Source: Gallionella sp. UBA6045
GTDB lineage: Bacteria > Pseudomonadota > Gammaproteobacteria > Burkholderiales > Gallionellaceae
Direction of reading: 5' to 3'
Length of the DNA stretch: 18,089 nucleotides
NCBI GenBank assembly: GCA_002429165.1
Contig: DIYV01000046.1
Location: 11,648-29,736 of the forward strand
The translations under genes were made by a program, and so were the position numbers. Numbering within the stretch: position 1 is the first letter of the stretch; each line of letters opens with the position of its first letter. Positions 5,889-15,090 of this stretch are shown here, in pieces. The notes under the pieces are model-generated. The model did not search any database, had not been told where the DNA came from, and saw only the letters and a program-made list of their open reading frames with translations.

Positions 5889-7856
5889 TTATCTTATGGG
5901 GTTTTTGAGCTGTTCCAATATTGCCGGATTCTCCAATGTCGAAACATCCTGGCTAATCTCCTCGCCATTGGCGATTGCCCTAAGCAGGCGTCGCATTATC
6001 TTTCCGGAACGGGTCTTGGGCAGATTATCGCCGAAGCGGATTTCATCCGGTTTGGCAATCGGTCCGATGGTCTTGCTTACCCAGTTGCGCAGGTCCTCGG
6101 CGATTTCCCTGGCCTTTGCCGCATCAGCCGGGCGTGAGCCCTTGAGCACGACATAGGCGACGATAGCCTCGCCCTTGATGTCATGCGGTTTGCCCACCAC
6201 GGCGGCTTCGGCCACCAAGGGGTTTGCGACCAGGGCGGACTCGATTTCCATCGTGCCCAGCCGGTGGCCGGACACCTTCAGCACATCGTCGATGCGTCCC
6301 ATGATCCAGAAATATCCGTCATCATCGCGGTGGGCTGAATCGCCCGCCAGATAGTAACCGCGCATTTCTTCGGGAAAGTAGCCCTTTTTGTAACGTTCCG
6401 GATCGCCCCAGATGGTGCGGATCTGCGACGGAAATGGACGCTTGATGACGAGAAAACCGCCATGCTTGTCGTGTACTTCATCGCCCGCTTCGTTGACGAT
6501 GGTCGCCATGATGCCGGGCAGCGGCAGGGTGCAGGAACCCGGCTTGGTCGGCATTGCACCGGGTAGCGGTGCGATCATATGGCAGCCGGTTTCAGTCTGC
6601 CACCAGGTATCCACGATCGGGCAGCGCGCCTGTCCGACGGTGTTGTAATACCACATCCACGCTTCCGGATTGATCGGTTCGCCGACCGTGCCGAGCAGGC
6701 GCAGGCTGGACAGATCATATTGTTTGGGCAACTCGCCGCCCAGCTTGATCAGCGAGCGGATGGCAGTTGGGGCGGTGTAGAAAGTGGTGACCTTGTGATC
6801 CTGTATCATTTTCCAGAATCGTCCGGCATCCGGGTAGGTCGGGATGCCCTCGAATACCACTTGTGTTGCGCCCATCGCCAGTGGACCGTAAGTAACATAA
6901 GTGTGGCCGGTGACCCATCCCACGTCGGCGGTGCACCAGAAAATATCACTGGCCTTGTAGTCGAACACCCATTTCATGGACAGCATCGCACCGAGCAGAT
7001 AGCCGGCGCTGGAATGCTGCACGCCCTTGGGTCTGCCGGTGGATCCTGAGGTGTAGAGGATGAACAGTGGGTGTTCAGCGCCTACCCACTCGGGCTCGCA
7101 GTGGGTGGGTTGGGAGTTGAAAAGGTCTTGATACCAGACGTCCAGCCCATCGTTCCACTCGACATTGTTTCCCGCACGGCGATAAACGATAACGCTGTGT
7201 ACGAATTCGCATCCGCCGGTGGAAAGCGCTTCGTCCACGATGGGTTTCAACGGCATCTGTTTGCCGCCGCGCATTTGCGCGTCGGCGGTAATGACCGCAC
7301 AAGCTTTTGCATCGGTGATGCGTTCGTGGAGGCTCTGAGCAGAGAATCCGCCGAACACCACCGAATGGATCGCGCCGATACGGGCGCAGGCTTGCATGGC
7401 AACAACCGCTTCGATACTCATTGGCATGTAGATGACGACGCGGTCGCCTTTCTTGATACCGCGCGACTTCAGGCCGTTGGCGAATTGGCAGACACGCCCA
7501 TGCAATTCGCGATAACTGACTTTGCTTACCTTGCCGTCGTCCGCTTCAAAAATGATCGCGATCTTTTCCGGCTGGTCGGCAAGATGTATGTCGAGGCAGT
7601 TGTATGAGACATTCAACTCGCCGTCTTCGAACCACTTGAAAAACGGTGCATTGCTTTCATCGAGTGATTTGGTAAAGGGTTTTTTCCATTGCAAGGTTTC
7701 GCGTGCCAGTTTGGCCCAGAATCCCGGGTAATCCTGATCTGCAGACTTGCACAGTGCTTGGTAAGCCGGCATGCCGGACACGTTGGCCTGGTTGACGAAT
7801 TCGGCTGAGGGCTCGAAAACGCGCATTTCATTCAGTACGGATTCGATGTTGGACAT
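5889..7856 (-). CDS. acs: Acetyl-CoA synthetase (AMP-forming)
   Basis: Activates acetate with ATP and CoA to acetyl-CoA via acetyl-AMP in the cytoplasm. Its 655 residues match the usual Acs length. Motifs in order: phosphate loop [11 protein letters not shown] (268-278), [12 protein letters not shown] (389-400), DTWWQTETG (416-424) with the Trp that shapes the acetate pocket, [16 protein letters not shown] (502-517), hinge and [13 protein letters not shown] (520-532), and C-terminal [12 protein letters not shown] (612-622) with Lys619, the residue acetylated and silenced in Salmonella Acs. ATG 7856 follows a GGGAG at a good distance. A candidate sigma-70 promoter lies upstream. The gene stands alone, with no actP or yjcH beside it. 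Confidence 0.97.
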   Translation of the reverse strand: MSNIESVLNEMRVFEPSAEFVNQANVSGMPAYQALCKSADQDYPGFWAKLARETLQWKKPFTKSLDESNAPFFKWFEDGELNVSYNCLDIHLADQPEKIAIIFEADDGKVSKVSYRELHGRVCQFANGLKSRGIKKGDRVVIYMPMSIEAVVAMQACARIGAIHSVVFGGFSAQSLHERITDAKACAVITADAQMRGGKQMPLKPIVDEALSTGGCEFVHSVIVYRRAGNNVEWNDGLDVWYQDLFNSQPTHCEPEWVGAEHPLFILYTSGSTGRPKGVQHSSAGYLLGAMLSMKWVFDYKASDIFWCTADVGWVTGHTYVTYGPLAMGATQVVFEGIPTYPDAGRFWKMIQDHKVTTFYTAPTAIRSLIKLGGELPKQYDLSSLRLLGTVGEPINPEAWMWYYNTVGQARCPIVDTWWQTETGCHMIAPLPGAMPTKPGSCTLPLPGIMATIVNEAGDEVHDKHGGFLVIKRPFPSQIRTIWGDPERYKKGYFPEEMRGYYLAGDSAHRDDDGYFWIMGRIDDVLKVSGHRLGTMEIESALVANPLVAEAAVVGKPHDIKGEAIVAYVVLKGSRPADAAKAREIAEDLRNWVSKTIGPIAKPDEIRFGDNLPKTRSGKIMRRLLRAIANGEEISQDVSTLENPAILEQLKNPIR

Positions 7857-7912
7857 GTGATCTCCCGAATAGCGATTGTTGTTGAGGATGAGATGAAGAA
7901 TTCAGAGAGGGG

Positions 7913-7942
7913 AATGTAGTTTTATTTTGTACCGTCTGTCAA
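7913..7942 (-). promoter_or_regulatory. Putative sigma-70 promoter of acs
   Basis: On the minus strand a consensus TTGACA (7942-7937) is followed after 18 bases by TACATT (7918-7913), about 57 bases ahead of the acs ATG. The spacer is AT-rich. The -35 is perfect and the -10 matches four of six positions. No CRP-like dyad is evident. Confidence 0.5.
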
Positions 7943-7982
7943 CCCGAAACAGGTAAACATGGAGTGTTGCACTATCAGCTTA

Positions 7983-8426
7983 TCAATGCTTTCCGGTTGC
8001 ATTGGGATTGATCAAGATGCGAATCAGGGTATCCGGAGCACTGTCCAATCGAGTGTTCGAAAAGGTCAGCTGTCCCTCGCCTTCATAATAGGCCTCGGTG
8101 CGTTGGGTATCTCCACCGAAATAAAATGGCTGGTACTGTTTGCCTGTTATACGACTATCGGAATTGTTCGGTGGCCCGATCAGGTTTTTAACCTGATCCA
8201 GCGTCATGCCGATTTGCAGCTTGGAGAATTTGCTGGCAGGAGCGGGTGTGCCAACGATTTTACCTTTGATCAGACCGTCAGCAGACATTACAGAGCGCAC
8301 AGCCGGGTTCGCAACCGATGGTGCGCTGGTGCGTGCCGATTTATTCGTAACACCCTTGTGCAGTGACGCGCAGCCAAACAGTGGCATCAAACAAATTGCC
8401 GCCATCAAACAGTTATTGCGATTCAT
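7983..8426 (-). CDS. Small lipoprotein with SmpA/OmlA (BamE-like) domain
   Basis: A predicted envelope lipoprotein of 147 residues. The N-terminus MNRNNCLMAAICLMPLFGC has a short basic region, a hydrophobic stretch and the lipobox LFGC with Cys19 as the lipidation site. After a Ser/Ala/Pro linker, the stretch SKLQIGMTLDQVKNLIGPPN (about 68-87) is the beta-lactamase-inhibitor-like SmpA/OmlA hallmark, in which a short helix follows 'GMT..QV...G.P'. The rest alternates strands (YYEGEGQLTFSN). Start ATG 8426 is chosen because it begins the signal peptide and has GGGA nine bases upstream; ATG 8441 and TTG 8444 are in-frame alternatives. It is not BamE itself: the overall layout differs and it sits alone. 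Its role is unknown. Confidence 0.75.
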   Translation of the reverse strand: MNRNNCLMAAICLMPLFGCASLHKGVTNKSARTSAPSVANPAVRSVMSADGLIKGKIVGTPAPASKFSKLQIGMTLDQVKNLIGPPNNSDSRITGKQYQPFYFGGDTQRTEAYYEGEGQLTFSNTRLDSAPDTLIRILINPNATGKH

Positions 8427-8803
8427 GCGAGAAATTCCCATCAAGACGTGTTGCGAAGCGGTTGCAGATGATTCTACTCCGAAACAGCGCAGTGAAGAAC
8501 CAGGCTTGATTGTGAATGATTGATAGCACGATATTCAGCATTTTGTCATGTGGCTGCTGGTATGGCCGGGCTCGCCATATTTTAGGGGCTAGGCTATCTG
8601 CAACGGCATGTATAATGTGCTTCGGTTAATTCCGGTCATGCACTTTACTCGACTTGCCTGCCAATGCCCACTGCCCATCCAGTTTCGTTTGCGCCCGGTC
8701 ACACTGTGTATAGCGCAGAAATTACACCCGATCTGGTGCGGCTGGATAGCCGGCCTATCCTTCCTAATATCTACTCTCATCTTCAGTCAGAGATGCCAGC
8801 GCC
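8427..8803. other. Divergent intergenic region, lipoprotein gene to diguanylate cyclase gene
   Basis: This 377-base region separates two divergently transcribed genes. It contains a perfect -10 hexamer TATAAT at 8611-8616, without a good -35 at normal spacing, and a 47-codon frame (8664-8807) that overlaps the start of the cyclase gene. I looked for a c-di-GMP riboswitch (GEMM) and found none of its conserved tetraloop and receptor bases. The stretch at 8445-8600 holds nothing I can name. Confidence 0.55.
8611..8616 (+). promoter_or_regulatory. Possible -10 box for the diguanylate cyclase gene
   Basis: Perfect TATAAT preceded directly by TG, almost an extended -10. The -35 region at 17-18 bases spacing (around 8587-8593) does not resemble TTGACA. 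If it is used, the leader would be about 180 bases and would contain the upstream small ORF. Confidence 0.25.
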
Positions 8804-8807
8804 ATGA
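8664..8807 (+). CDS. Possible upstream small ORF (47 aa) overlapping the cyclase start
   Basis: A 47-residue frame (MPTAHPVSFAPGHTVYSAEI to the end QSEMPAP). Its TGA (8805-8807) overlaps the ATG of the diguanylate cyclase gene (ATGA at 8804-8807). The frame is open back to 8616, so an upstream non-ATG start is possible. No clear Shine-Dalgarno precedes ATG 8664. The cyclase start also lacks a strong Shine-Dalgarno of its own, which is what makes coupling worth considering. No family recognised; it could be chance. Confidence 0.3.
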   Translation: MPTAHPVSFAPGHTVYSAEITPDLVRLDSRPILPNIYSHLQSEMPAP

Positions 8808-10558
8808 AACTTTCTGACTATGTGAAACCGAATATCGGCTTCAAGCTCGGTTTGTTGCTTGCCGCATTTGGTATCCTGGCAACTATCCTGACTGGCTATT
8901 ACTTTTTCACGTCCAGCCGAAATATGCTCACTCGGGCCGCAGAACGCGACCTCCTGACCGCGACGCAGGTGGTGGGCCGGAACATGAAGATCATCATCGA
9001 TGTGATTGCCGAAGATTCACAATTGCTGGCGGCACTTCCTCTGTCCCGAAACGTTTTTATCTCACCGGACCGGCAGACTGCCGAGCGTGATAAACAGATA
9101 CTGGCCGATACTTTCGCTGCAATGCTGTCAGCCCATCCGGAATATTTCCAGATTCGTCTGATCGGCATTGGCCAGGGGGGGCAGGAACTGGTTCGTGTCG
9201 ATCGTAATGGCAAGAGACTGACACGGGTGCAAGGGGGTGATTTACAGAAACGCGCGGGATACCCATATGTTACCGGCACGTTCCGTCTTGCTCGCGGAGA
9301 TATCTATTTGTCGGATATCACCATCAACCACGAAAAGGGTGCGCATTCGGGCCGGGATAAACCGACCGTGACGGTTTCTACCCCGGTCTTTGCGCAAGAT
9401 GGCAAAAGACTCGGTTTGATCGCAATCAATATCGATCTGAACGGATTAGCCAGGCTGTTAAAAAGCAACCTGCCAAACGCATATCAGTTATTCCTCAGCA
9501 ACCAATCTGGCGATTTTCTGATACACCCGGACCCCCAAAAAACCTTCGGGTTTGATCGCGGTAAACGCATCCTTATCCAGGATACCTTCAAGCCTGTTTT
9601 GTCCTTGCTGCATGGCAAGGGCATCAATGTCGTGACGTATGTCGATGAAGGTTCGCAAAAACAGGATGGGCAAGTCGCGGCCTTTGTACGCCTGCCTTTT
9701 GGCGACACGATAGACAAACGTTTCGTGATTCTCGGTTTGTCTCAGCCGTTGGACAATATCACGCGAGAGACCACCAAACTGGGCTGGGATACTTTCCAGA
9801 TCATTCTTGCTTTCAGCGGTCTTGCGCTGGTTCTTTCCATGCTGGTGTCACGCATCGTGACCGGCCCCCTGAATGCCATTGTCAGCGCGATGAAACATTT
9901 CTCCAAAGAGCATGCCATCAGCACGTTGCCGCTTACCCGTAACGATGAACTCGGCCTGCTGTCGCGCAGCTTCCACGATATGCAGACGCAAATCGTGGCG
10001 CATTTGTCCGAACTGAATGAGAAACGCAAGGCGCTTGATCATCAGGCACAGCATGACACGTTGACTGGCCTGCCCAACCGCAGGTTGTTCTTCGACCGAC
10101 TGGGACACGCCATCGTCAGTTCCCGACGTACCGGCAATCATCTTGCCGTGCTGTTTGTCGATCTGGATCGTTTCAAGGAGATCAATGACACGCTGGGTCA
10201 CGCGGTTGGAGACGGTGTATTGGTTAACCTTGCAAAGCGGTTGAAAGCAGCCGTGCGTGAAGTGGATACTGTAGCTCGTCTGGGTGGTGACGAGTTTGTC
10301 ATTTTACTGGATACAATTAAGGATCCTCAACAGGTCATGGTTGTGGTACGGAAGCTGCATGAACTTTTCCAGGGAGCCATGCAGATCGATGGACATGAAA
10401 TACGTGTCCATGCCAGCATCGGGGTCAGTATCTACCCTAAAGATGGCAAAGACGCCGACGAATTGATGCAGAATGCCGATCAGGCAATGTATAAATCCAA
10501 GAAAGATGGCGGAAATACTTCCAGCTACAAGTTTGGGTCGCAACAAGGACTGGCTTAA
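8804..10558 (+). CDS. Membrane diguanylate cyclase with periplasmic sensor, HAMP and GGDEF domains
   Basis: Makes the second messenger c-di-GMP from two GTP in response to a periplasmic cue. Of 584 residues, helix 1 is about 15-33, a large periplasmic sensor region about 34-330 looks Cache-like (includes YPYVTGTFRLARGDIYLSD and VSTPVFAQDGKRLGLIAINIDL), and helix 2 is about 333-353. A HAMP linker follows at about 354-405 (RIVTGPLNAIVSAM, NDELGLLSRSFHDMQ). The GGDEF domain spans about 417-575: it opens with HDTLTGLPNRRLFFDRL and has the intact active site GGDEF at 494-498. The inhibitory I-site RxxD (REVD) lies five residues before GGDEF, so product inhibition is expected. The cyclase looks catalytically competent; there is no EAL domain. 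The start codon overlaps a possible upstream ORF. Confidence 0.93.
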   Translation: MKLSDYVKPNIGFKLGLLLAAFGILATILTGYYFFTSSRNMLTRAAERDLLTATQVVGRNMKIIIDVIAEDSQLLAALPLSRNVFISPDRQTAERDKQILADTFAAMLSAHPEYFQIRLIGIGQGGQELVRVDRNGKRLTRVQGGDLQKRAGYPYVTGTFRLARGDIYLSDITINHEKGAHSGRDKPTVTVSTPVFAQDGKRLGLIAINIDLNGLARLLKSNLPNAYQLFLSNQSGDFLIHPDPQKTFGFDRGKRILIQDTFKPVLSLLHGKGINVVTYVDEGSQKQDGQVAAFVRLPFGDTIDKRFVILGLSQPLDNITRETTKLGWDTFQIILAFSGLALVLSMLVSRIVTGPLNAIVSAMKHFSKEHAISTLPLTRNDELGLLSRSFHDMQTQIVAHLSELNEKRKALDHQAQHDTLTGLPNRRLFFDRLGHAIVSSRRTGNHLAVLFVDLDRFKEINDTLGHAVGDGVLVNLAKRLKAAVREVDTVARLGGDEFVILLDTIKDPQQVMVVVRKLHELFQGAMQIDGHEIRVHASIGVSIYPKDGKDADELMQNADQAMYKSKKDGGNTSSYKFGSQQGLA

Positions 10559-10718
10559 ACGGTTTTGCAGAGGGCTACCGCCTTAATAAACAACTGATGT
10601 GTCAGTGGTTACTTCGTCATTGGAATCATTTCACCCGGGAGACATTTTTTCAGCGTAAATGATTAAGAGAAAGGGTAATAACAGGCAACATTCCGGAAAT
10701 TCGATAACTCTAGAAATT

Positions 10719-13700
10719 ATGCAAACTATCCAACATGACACTGCACATCATCAGAACCTGAGCTTGGCATATGGGTTCGTATTCAACGATCTTTATGACC
10801 ATGCCGGGCTGCTTCGTATCGATGCGGTTTTCCTCGAATTTCTGGGTGAAAGCGATCCGGTTTTGCGCGCGCAACTTGAAGCTGCCCGGCTAAACGCCGG
10901 CGAACTGTCAAGCAAGGCGCAATCGGAACTGCTGATCGCGCTGGCGCCTCATCTCGAAGATTTTCTGGCGGGCCTGTTCGGCATCGAGACGCAAGTGCGG
11001 GCATTGGCCGGGCGCCATCATGAACTGGCGCCGCTCTATAGTTGCAAACGCATGTTCGTGCAGCGCCGTGCAATGACCAAGGTAAAGCCTGAGGAAGCCG
11101 CAATCATCGACGGTCCGGCGCTTGAGGCCGAGTTGACAGCCCGCATTGGCACGCCGTTCAGCGAGCTTGCCTATGCCCGGCAAGTTGGTCTGTGGCTGGA
11201 GGATGAAACGGCCCATGCCGACGAATTGCAACTCGCCACACGTTATGCAGCCTGGGCAGTGCAAACTCCCGCCGGACGGGAACGCCACCGCAGCGGTATC
11301 CTGTTCAAGGTGCCGGCCAAGCTTGATTTCGAACACCTGGTTCCGCTGGCGACCGTCAACCTGGACGGCATCAGCGCTTATCGTCTCGGCGATGCCCATG
11401 CTTTGCGCCGACGTCAGGGTTTTGCGCTGACCGATGCCGGAACCGATTTGACCGGTGCGCTGGACCAGGCCAATTACTGTATCTGGTGCCACGAGCAGGG
11501 CAAGGATTCCTGTTCGCACGGGCTCAGGGAAAAAGCGCCCTCCGGTGGCGGTGTTGCTGCGTTCAAGAAAAATATTTTCGGCGTGAAGTTGGCCGGTTGT
11601 CCGCTTGAGGAAAAGATCTCCGAGTTCCATAAGGTCAAGACCGAGGGCCATGCGCTGGGCGCGCTGGCGATCGTCGTGGTCGACAATCCCATGGTCGCAG
11701 CGACCGGGCATCGCATCTGCAACGATTGCATGAAGTCGTGCATCTACCAGAAGCAGCAGCCGGTCGATATTCCGCAGGCGGAGACGCGCACATTGAAGGA
11801 TGTGCTTGAGCTGCCCTGGGGCTTCGAAATCTACAGTCTGTTGACGCGCTGGAATCCGATGCATCTGCAACGGCCTTATCCGAAAGCGCCAACCGGCCGT
11901 CGCGTGCTGATTGCCGGGATGGGACCTGCCGGTTTCACGCTCGCCCATCATCTGATCAATGACGGGCATACCGTGGTCGGCATCGACGGTTTGAAGATAG
12001 AGCCGCTGCCGCCGCATATTGGTGGAGTGGGTGCCGGCGGCAAGCGTGTCCCGTTTGTTCCGATCCATGACATCGGCGAATTGTATGAGTCGCTTGATGA
12101 CCGTGTTCTGGCCGGGTTCGGCGGTGTCGCCGAATACGGCATCACGGTGCGCTGGGACAAGAATTTCCTCAAGCTGATCCGTCTGGTGCTGGAGCGGCGC
12201 AGCCAGTTCGCGCTGTTCGGTGGCGTGCGCTTCGGCGGGACGCTGACCGTGGATACGGCATTTTCCTCAGGCTTCGACCACATCGCGCTGGCCAACGGTG
12301 CCGGCCGCCCCACCGTGCTGGATATCCCCAACGGCCTGGCGCGCGGCGTGCGCACCGCCTCGGATTTTTTGATGGCGCTGCAATTGACCGGCGCGGCGAA
12401 ACAGAATTCCATCGCCAATCTGCAGATACGCCTGCCTGTCGTGGTGATCGGCGGCGGCCTGACCGCGATAGACACCGCCACCGAGTCGCTGGCCTATTAT
12501 CCTGTACAGGTGGAAAAATTCATGCATCGCTATCGGATCCTGGTTGCCGAGAAAGGCGAGGAAGCGGTTCGCCAGCGTTGGACTGCCGAGGAGTGCCAGG
12601 TTGCCGACGAATTTCTCGGTCATGCACTGGCTATCAAATCCGAGCGCAGCAATGCGGCTGCAGAAGTTCGCGAGCCGCGCATCGCGGAATTGCTGCAAAG
12701 CTGGGGCGGGGTCACGATCGCCTATCGCAAACGCCTGATCGACAGCCCCTCGTATACGCTCAACCATGAAGAGATCGAAAAGGCCCTCGAAGAGGGGATC
12801 AGCTTTGCCGAGGCACTCAACCCGACGCGTATCGAGGTCGATGAATTCGGTGCCGTATGTGCAATTGGAATGTCGATACAGCAGCGCAGTGAGGAAGGCA
12901 TTTGGAGCGCGGGCGCAGAGACTGAAATCGCGGCGCGCACGATCCTGGTTGCCGCCGGCACACAGCCGAACACCGTGCTGGCCCGCGAAGACCCGGCCCA
13001 TTTCGAACTCGATGGGCGCTACTTTCAGGCTTGCGACGAAGACGGCGCGCCGGTGCGTCCCGAGCTGGCCATCTCCAAACCGGAGACGGCGCAGGTACTG
13101 TTGTCAAAACAATCCGATGGCCGTTTCATCAGTTTTTTCGGCGATCTGCATCCTTCATTCTTTGGCAACGTGGTCAAGGCGATGGGCGGAGCAAAGCAGG
13201 GTTACCCGTCCGTCAGTGCGGTGTTGCAGCAAGTGAGCCCGGCATCAAAATTATCCGATGCGGAATTCCTGACGGAAATCAATCAGGCGTTGCGCGCCAC
13301 GATCCACGAAGTCATACGCTTGACGCCGAATATCGTCGAGGTCGTCATCGAGGCGCCGCTGGCCGCACGGAGTTTCAAGCCCGGGCAATTTTACCGGCTG
13401 CAAAATTACGAGGCCCATGCGCTGGAGATCGACGCGACCCATTTGGCGATGGAAGGTCTGGCGTTGACCGGCGCATGGGTCGATCCGCAGCGCGGGTTGA
13501 TCTCGACCATCGTGCTGGAAATGGGCGGCTCGGCCGATCTGTGCGCGATGCTCAAACCCGGCGAGCCGGTGGTGCTGATGGGGCCTACCGGCACACCCAC
13601 CGAGATACCCGCGGATGAAACCGTGATGCTGGTGGGCGGCGGACTGGGGAATGCGGTGTTGTTCTCGATAGGTCAGGCGTTGCGCGCCGCCGGATCGAAA

Positions 13701-14273
13701 GTGCTTTATTTTGCCGGCTACAAGAAACAGATCGACCGTTATAAAGTTACCGAAATCGAGAATGCCGCCGATGTGGTGATCTGGTGCTGCGACGAGCCGC
13801 CCGGTTTTGCGGCTTCACGTCCCCAGGATCACAGCTTCGTCGGCAATATCGTGGCTGCCATGCAAGCGTACGCGAGCGGCGAACTCGGAATACAACAGAT
13901 ACCGTTTGCCGACACCGACCGCATCATCGCGATCGGCTCGGACGGCATGATGGCGGCGGTGGCCGCGGCAAGGCATGAAGTACTGAAGCCTTATCTGAAG
14001 CCGCATCATTTTGCGATCGGTTCGATCAATTCACCGATGCAGTGCATGATGAAGGAGATCTGCGCACAATGCCTGCAAAAGCATGTCGATCCCGACACCG
14101 GCAAGACCAGCTACGTGTTTTCCTGCTTCAATCAGGACCAGCCGCTGGATCGCGTTGACTTCCCGGGTTTGAAAGCGCGTTTGCGGCAGAACTCGGTGCA
14201 GGAAAAATTGACCGCGCAATGGATAGACCGATGTCTGGTTCGGTTGAATTTGCGGCGGGCCGCGGCCGCATGA
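10719..14273 (+). CDS. Large FAD/Fe-S oxidoreductase, GltD/NfnB-like half fused to PyrK/NfnA-like half
   Basis: Probable soluble NAD(P)H-linked flavo-iron-sulfur oxidoreductase of 1184 residues. The N-terminal part (1-250) is helical and unrecognised. A Cys-rich segment follows: CIWC and Cys265, Cys294, then CNDCMKSC (334-341), likely holding Fe-S clusters as in the GltD/NfnB N-terminus. The GltD-like region has dinucleotide folds at GMGPAG (400-405) and VVVIGGGLTAIDTA (about 574-587). From about 855 a ferredoxin-reductase fold begins: FKPGQF (886-891), GPTGTPTEIP, GGGLGNA (973-979). It ends with a PyrK-like [2Fe-2S] set, Cys1109, 1115, 1118 and 1136. In Nfn transhydrogenase these two halves are separate subunits. 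Start ATG 10719 is preferred to ATG 10659: the extra 20 codons are AT-rich, use rare codons (AGA, AGG, CTA, ATA) and precede the conserved part. Neither start has a clear Shine-Dalgarno. Confidence 0.85.
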   Translation: MQTIQHDTAHHQNLSLAYGFVFNDLYDHAGLLRIDAVFLEFLGESDPVLRAQLEAARLNAGELSSKAQSELLIALAPHLEDFLAGLFGIETQVRALAGRHHELAPLYSCKRMFVQRRAMTKVKPEEAAIIDGPALEAELTARIGTPFSELAYARQVGLWLEDETAHADELQLATRYAAWAVQTPAGRERHRSGILFKVPAKLDFEHLVPLATVNLDGISAYRLGDAHALRRRQGFALTDAGTDLTGALDQANYCIWCHEQGKDSCSHGLREKAPSGGGVAAFKKNIFGVKLAGCPLEEKISEFHKVKTEGHALGALAIVVVDNPMVAATGHRICNDCMKSCIYQKQQPVDIPQAETRTLKDVLELPWGFEIYSLLTRWNPMHLQRPYPKAPTGRRVLIAGMGPAGFTLAHHLINDGHTVVGIDGLKIEPLPPHIGGVGAGGKRVPFVPIHDIGELYESLDDRVLAGFGGVAEYGITVRWDKNFLKLIRLVLERRSQFALFGGVRFGGTLTVDTAFSSGFDHIALANGAGRPTVLDIPNGLARGVRTASDFLMALQLTGAAKQNSIANLQIRLPVVVIGGGLTAIDTATESLAYYPVQVEKFMHRYRILVAEKGEEAVRQRWTAEECQVADEFLGHALAIKSERSNAAAEVREPRIAELLQSWGGVTIAYRKRLIDSPSYTLNHEEIEKALEEGISFAEALNPTRIEVDEFGAVCAIGMSIQQRSEEGIWSAGAETEIAARTILVAAGTQPNTVLAREDPAHFELDGRYFQACDEDGAPVRPELAISKPETAQVLLSKQSDGRFISFFGDLHPSFFGNVVKAMGGAKQGYPSVSAVLQQVSPASKLSDAEFLTEINQALRATIHEVIRLTPNIVEVVIEAPLAARSFKPGQFYRLQNYEAHALEIDATHLAMEGLALTGAWVDPQRGLISTIVLEMGGSADLCAMLKPGEPVVLMGPTGTPTEIPADETVMLVGGGLGNAVLFSIGQALRAAGSKVLYFAGYKKQIDRYKVTEIENAADVVIWCCDEPPGFAASRPQDHSFVGNIVAAMQAYASGELGIQQIPFADTDRIIAIGSDGMMAAVAAARHEVLKPYLKPHHFAIGSINSPMQCMMKEICAQCLQKHVDPDTGKTSYVFSCFNQDQPLDRVDFPGLKARLRQNSVQEKLTAQWIDRCLVRLNLRRAAAA

Positions 14274-14463
14274 GCGCGATATTCAGATAGGCAACAGGCA
14301 CAAGTTTTCATTTGTGTACCGAACAATTACGCCAAACATGGCAAAATGCGCCGTCTGGTCGCCACTGCGATGCAGGTGGTGAAAAAGAGCTGATTGCCGG
14401 ACAAACAAATCGGCGAATGAAACAGGGTTGCTGCACGGGCGCCCGTTTAACATGAGAATCGCA

Positions 14464-15009
14464 ATGGAACTGAAAGAGACGCAACTGGATTCCGAGTTGA
14501 TGTATGACGGTGATTTCATCCGGGTGCTAAAGGATAAAGTACGCCTGCCGGATGGTGCGGTAAGCAGCCGCGAATACATTACCCATCCCGGCGCGGTGGC
14601 GGTGCTGGCGATACTGGACAACGGCAATCTGGTGATGGAGAGGCAATACCGCTATCCGCTGCATCGGGAGTTCATCGAGCTGCCTGCTGGCAAGATCGAT
14701 CATGGCGAAGACATTCTGCTTTGTGCCCAACGCGAGTTGCTGGAAGAAACCGGCTATGTGGCGAAAGAATGGATACACCTGACCACGGCATGGCCGTGCA
14801 TCGGTTACGCCGACGAGTGCATGGAATATTTTCTGGCACGCGGATTGGCGCATCAAGGCAGCCAACTGGATGACGGAGAATTTCTTGAAGTATTCGAGTT
14901 GTCCCTGCCGGAGGCGATCGAGTGGATACGTCAGGGCAAGATCAACGATAGCAAGACGATCGTCGGCTTGTTGTGGCTGGAAAAATACCTCAACAACTGG
15001 CAAGATTAG
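14464..15009 (+). CDS. Nudix hydrolase, ADP-ribose/ADP-sugar pyrophosphatase-like
   Basis: Hydrolyses the diphosphate of an ADP-sugar such as ADP-ribose, a house-cleaning step in NAD turnover. Its 181 residues match NudF-type enzymes. The Nudix box GX5EX7REXXEEXG is complete: Gly76, Glu82, Arg90-Glu91, Glu94-Glu95, Gly97 (GKIDHGE, QRELLEETGY). Before it are the family signatures REYITHPGAVAVLAI and QYRYPLHREFIELPAGK, the latter typical of ADP-ribose pyrophosphatases. Start ATG 14464 (MELKETQL) was chosen over ATG 14452 and TTG 14428 because homologues begin near this motif and a GAGA precedes it closely. It stands between the large oxidoreductase and amt on the same strand, with a 190-base gap before it. 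Confidence 0.9.
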   Translation: MELKETQLDSELMYDGDFIRVLKDKVRLPDGAVSSREYITHPGAVAVLAILDNGNLVMERQYRYPLHREFIELPAGKIDHGEDILLCAQRELLEETGYVAKEWIHLTTAWPCIGYADECMEYFLARGLAHQGSQLDDGEFLEVFELSLPEAIEWIRQGKINDSKTIVGLLWLEKYLNNWQD

Positions 15010-15028
15010 CGCCCTCCGCAAGGGGGCG
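15010..15028 (+). terminator. Hairpin after the Nudix gene
   Basis: CGCCCTCC - GCAA - GGGGGCG forms a 7-base GC stem with one mismatch and a GNRA-type loop, beginning directly after the stop codon. No U-run follows, so it is at best a weak or Rho-assisted terminator, or a processing or stability structure. Confidence 0.35.
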
Positions 15029-15090
15029 TGATATCAATCAAATGAAAAATAAAATGCGTGCCGTACACGGTCTGCGCTAAGGGGAGAAGT

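Noticed and set aside
7071..7607. 178-codon plus-strand frame opposite acs
   Set aside because: The acs frame carries all expected motifs here; the opposing frame has none.
8617..8803. Possible c-di-GMP riboswitch in the cyclase leader
   Set aside because: None of the conserved GEMM core bases (tetraloop, receptor, GGCAAACC-like segment) could be found.
8608..8817. 69-codon plus-strand frame ahead of the cyclase
   Set aside because: It runs 14 bases into the cyclase coding sequence in another frame and begins inside the TATAAT box; the 8664 frame with an ATGA junction is the better candidate.
10908..12068. 386-codon minus-strand frame opposite the large oxidoreductase
   Set aside because: Antisense shadow of a strongly conserved coding region; no start signal or recognisable domain.
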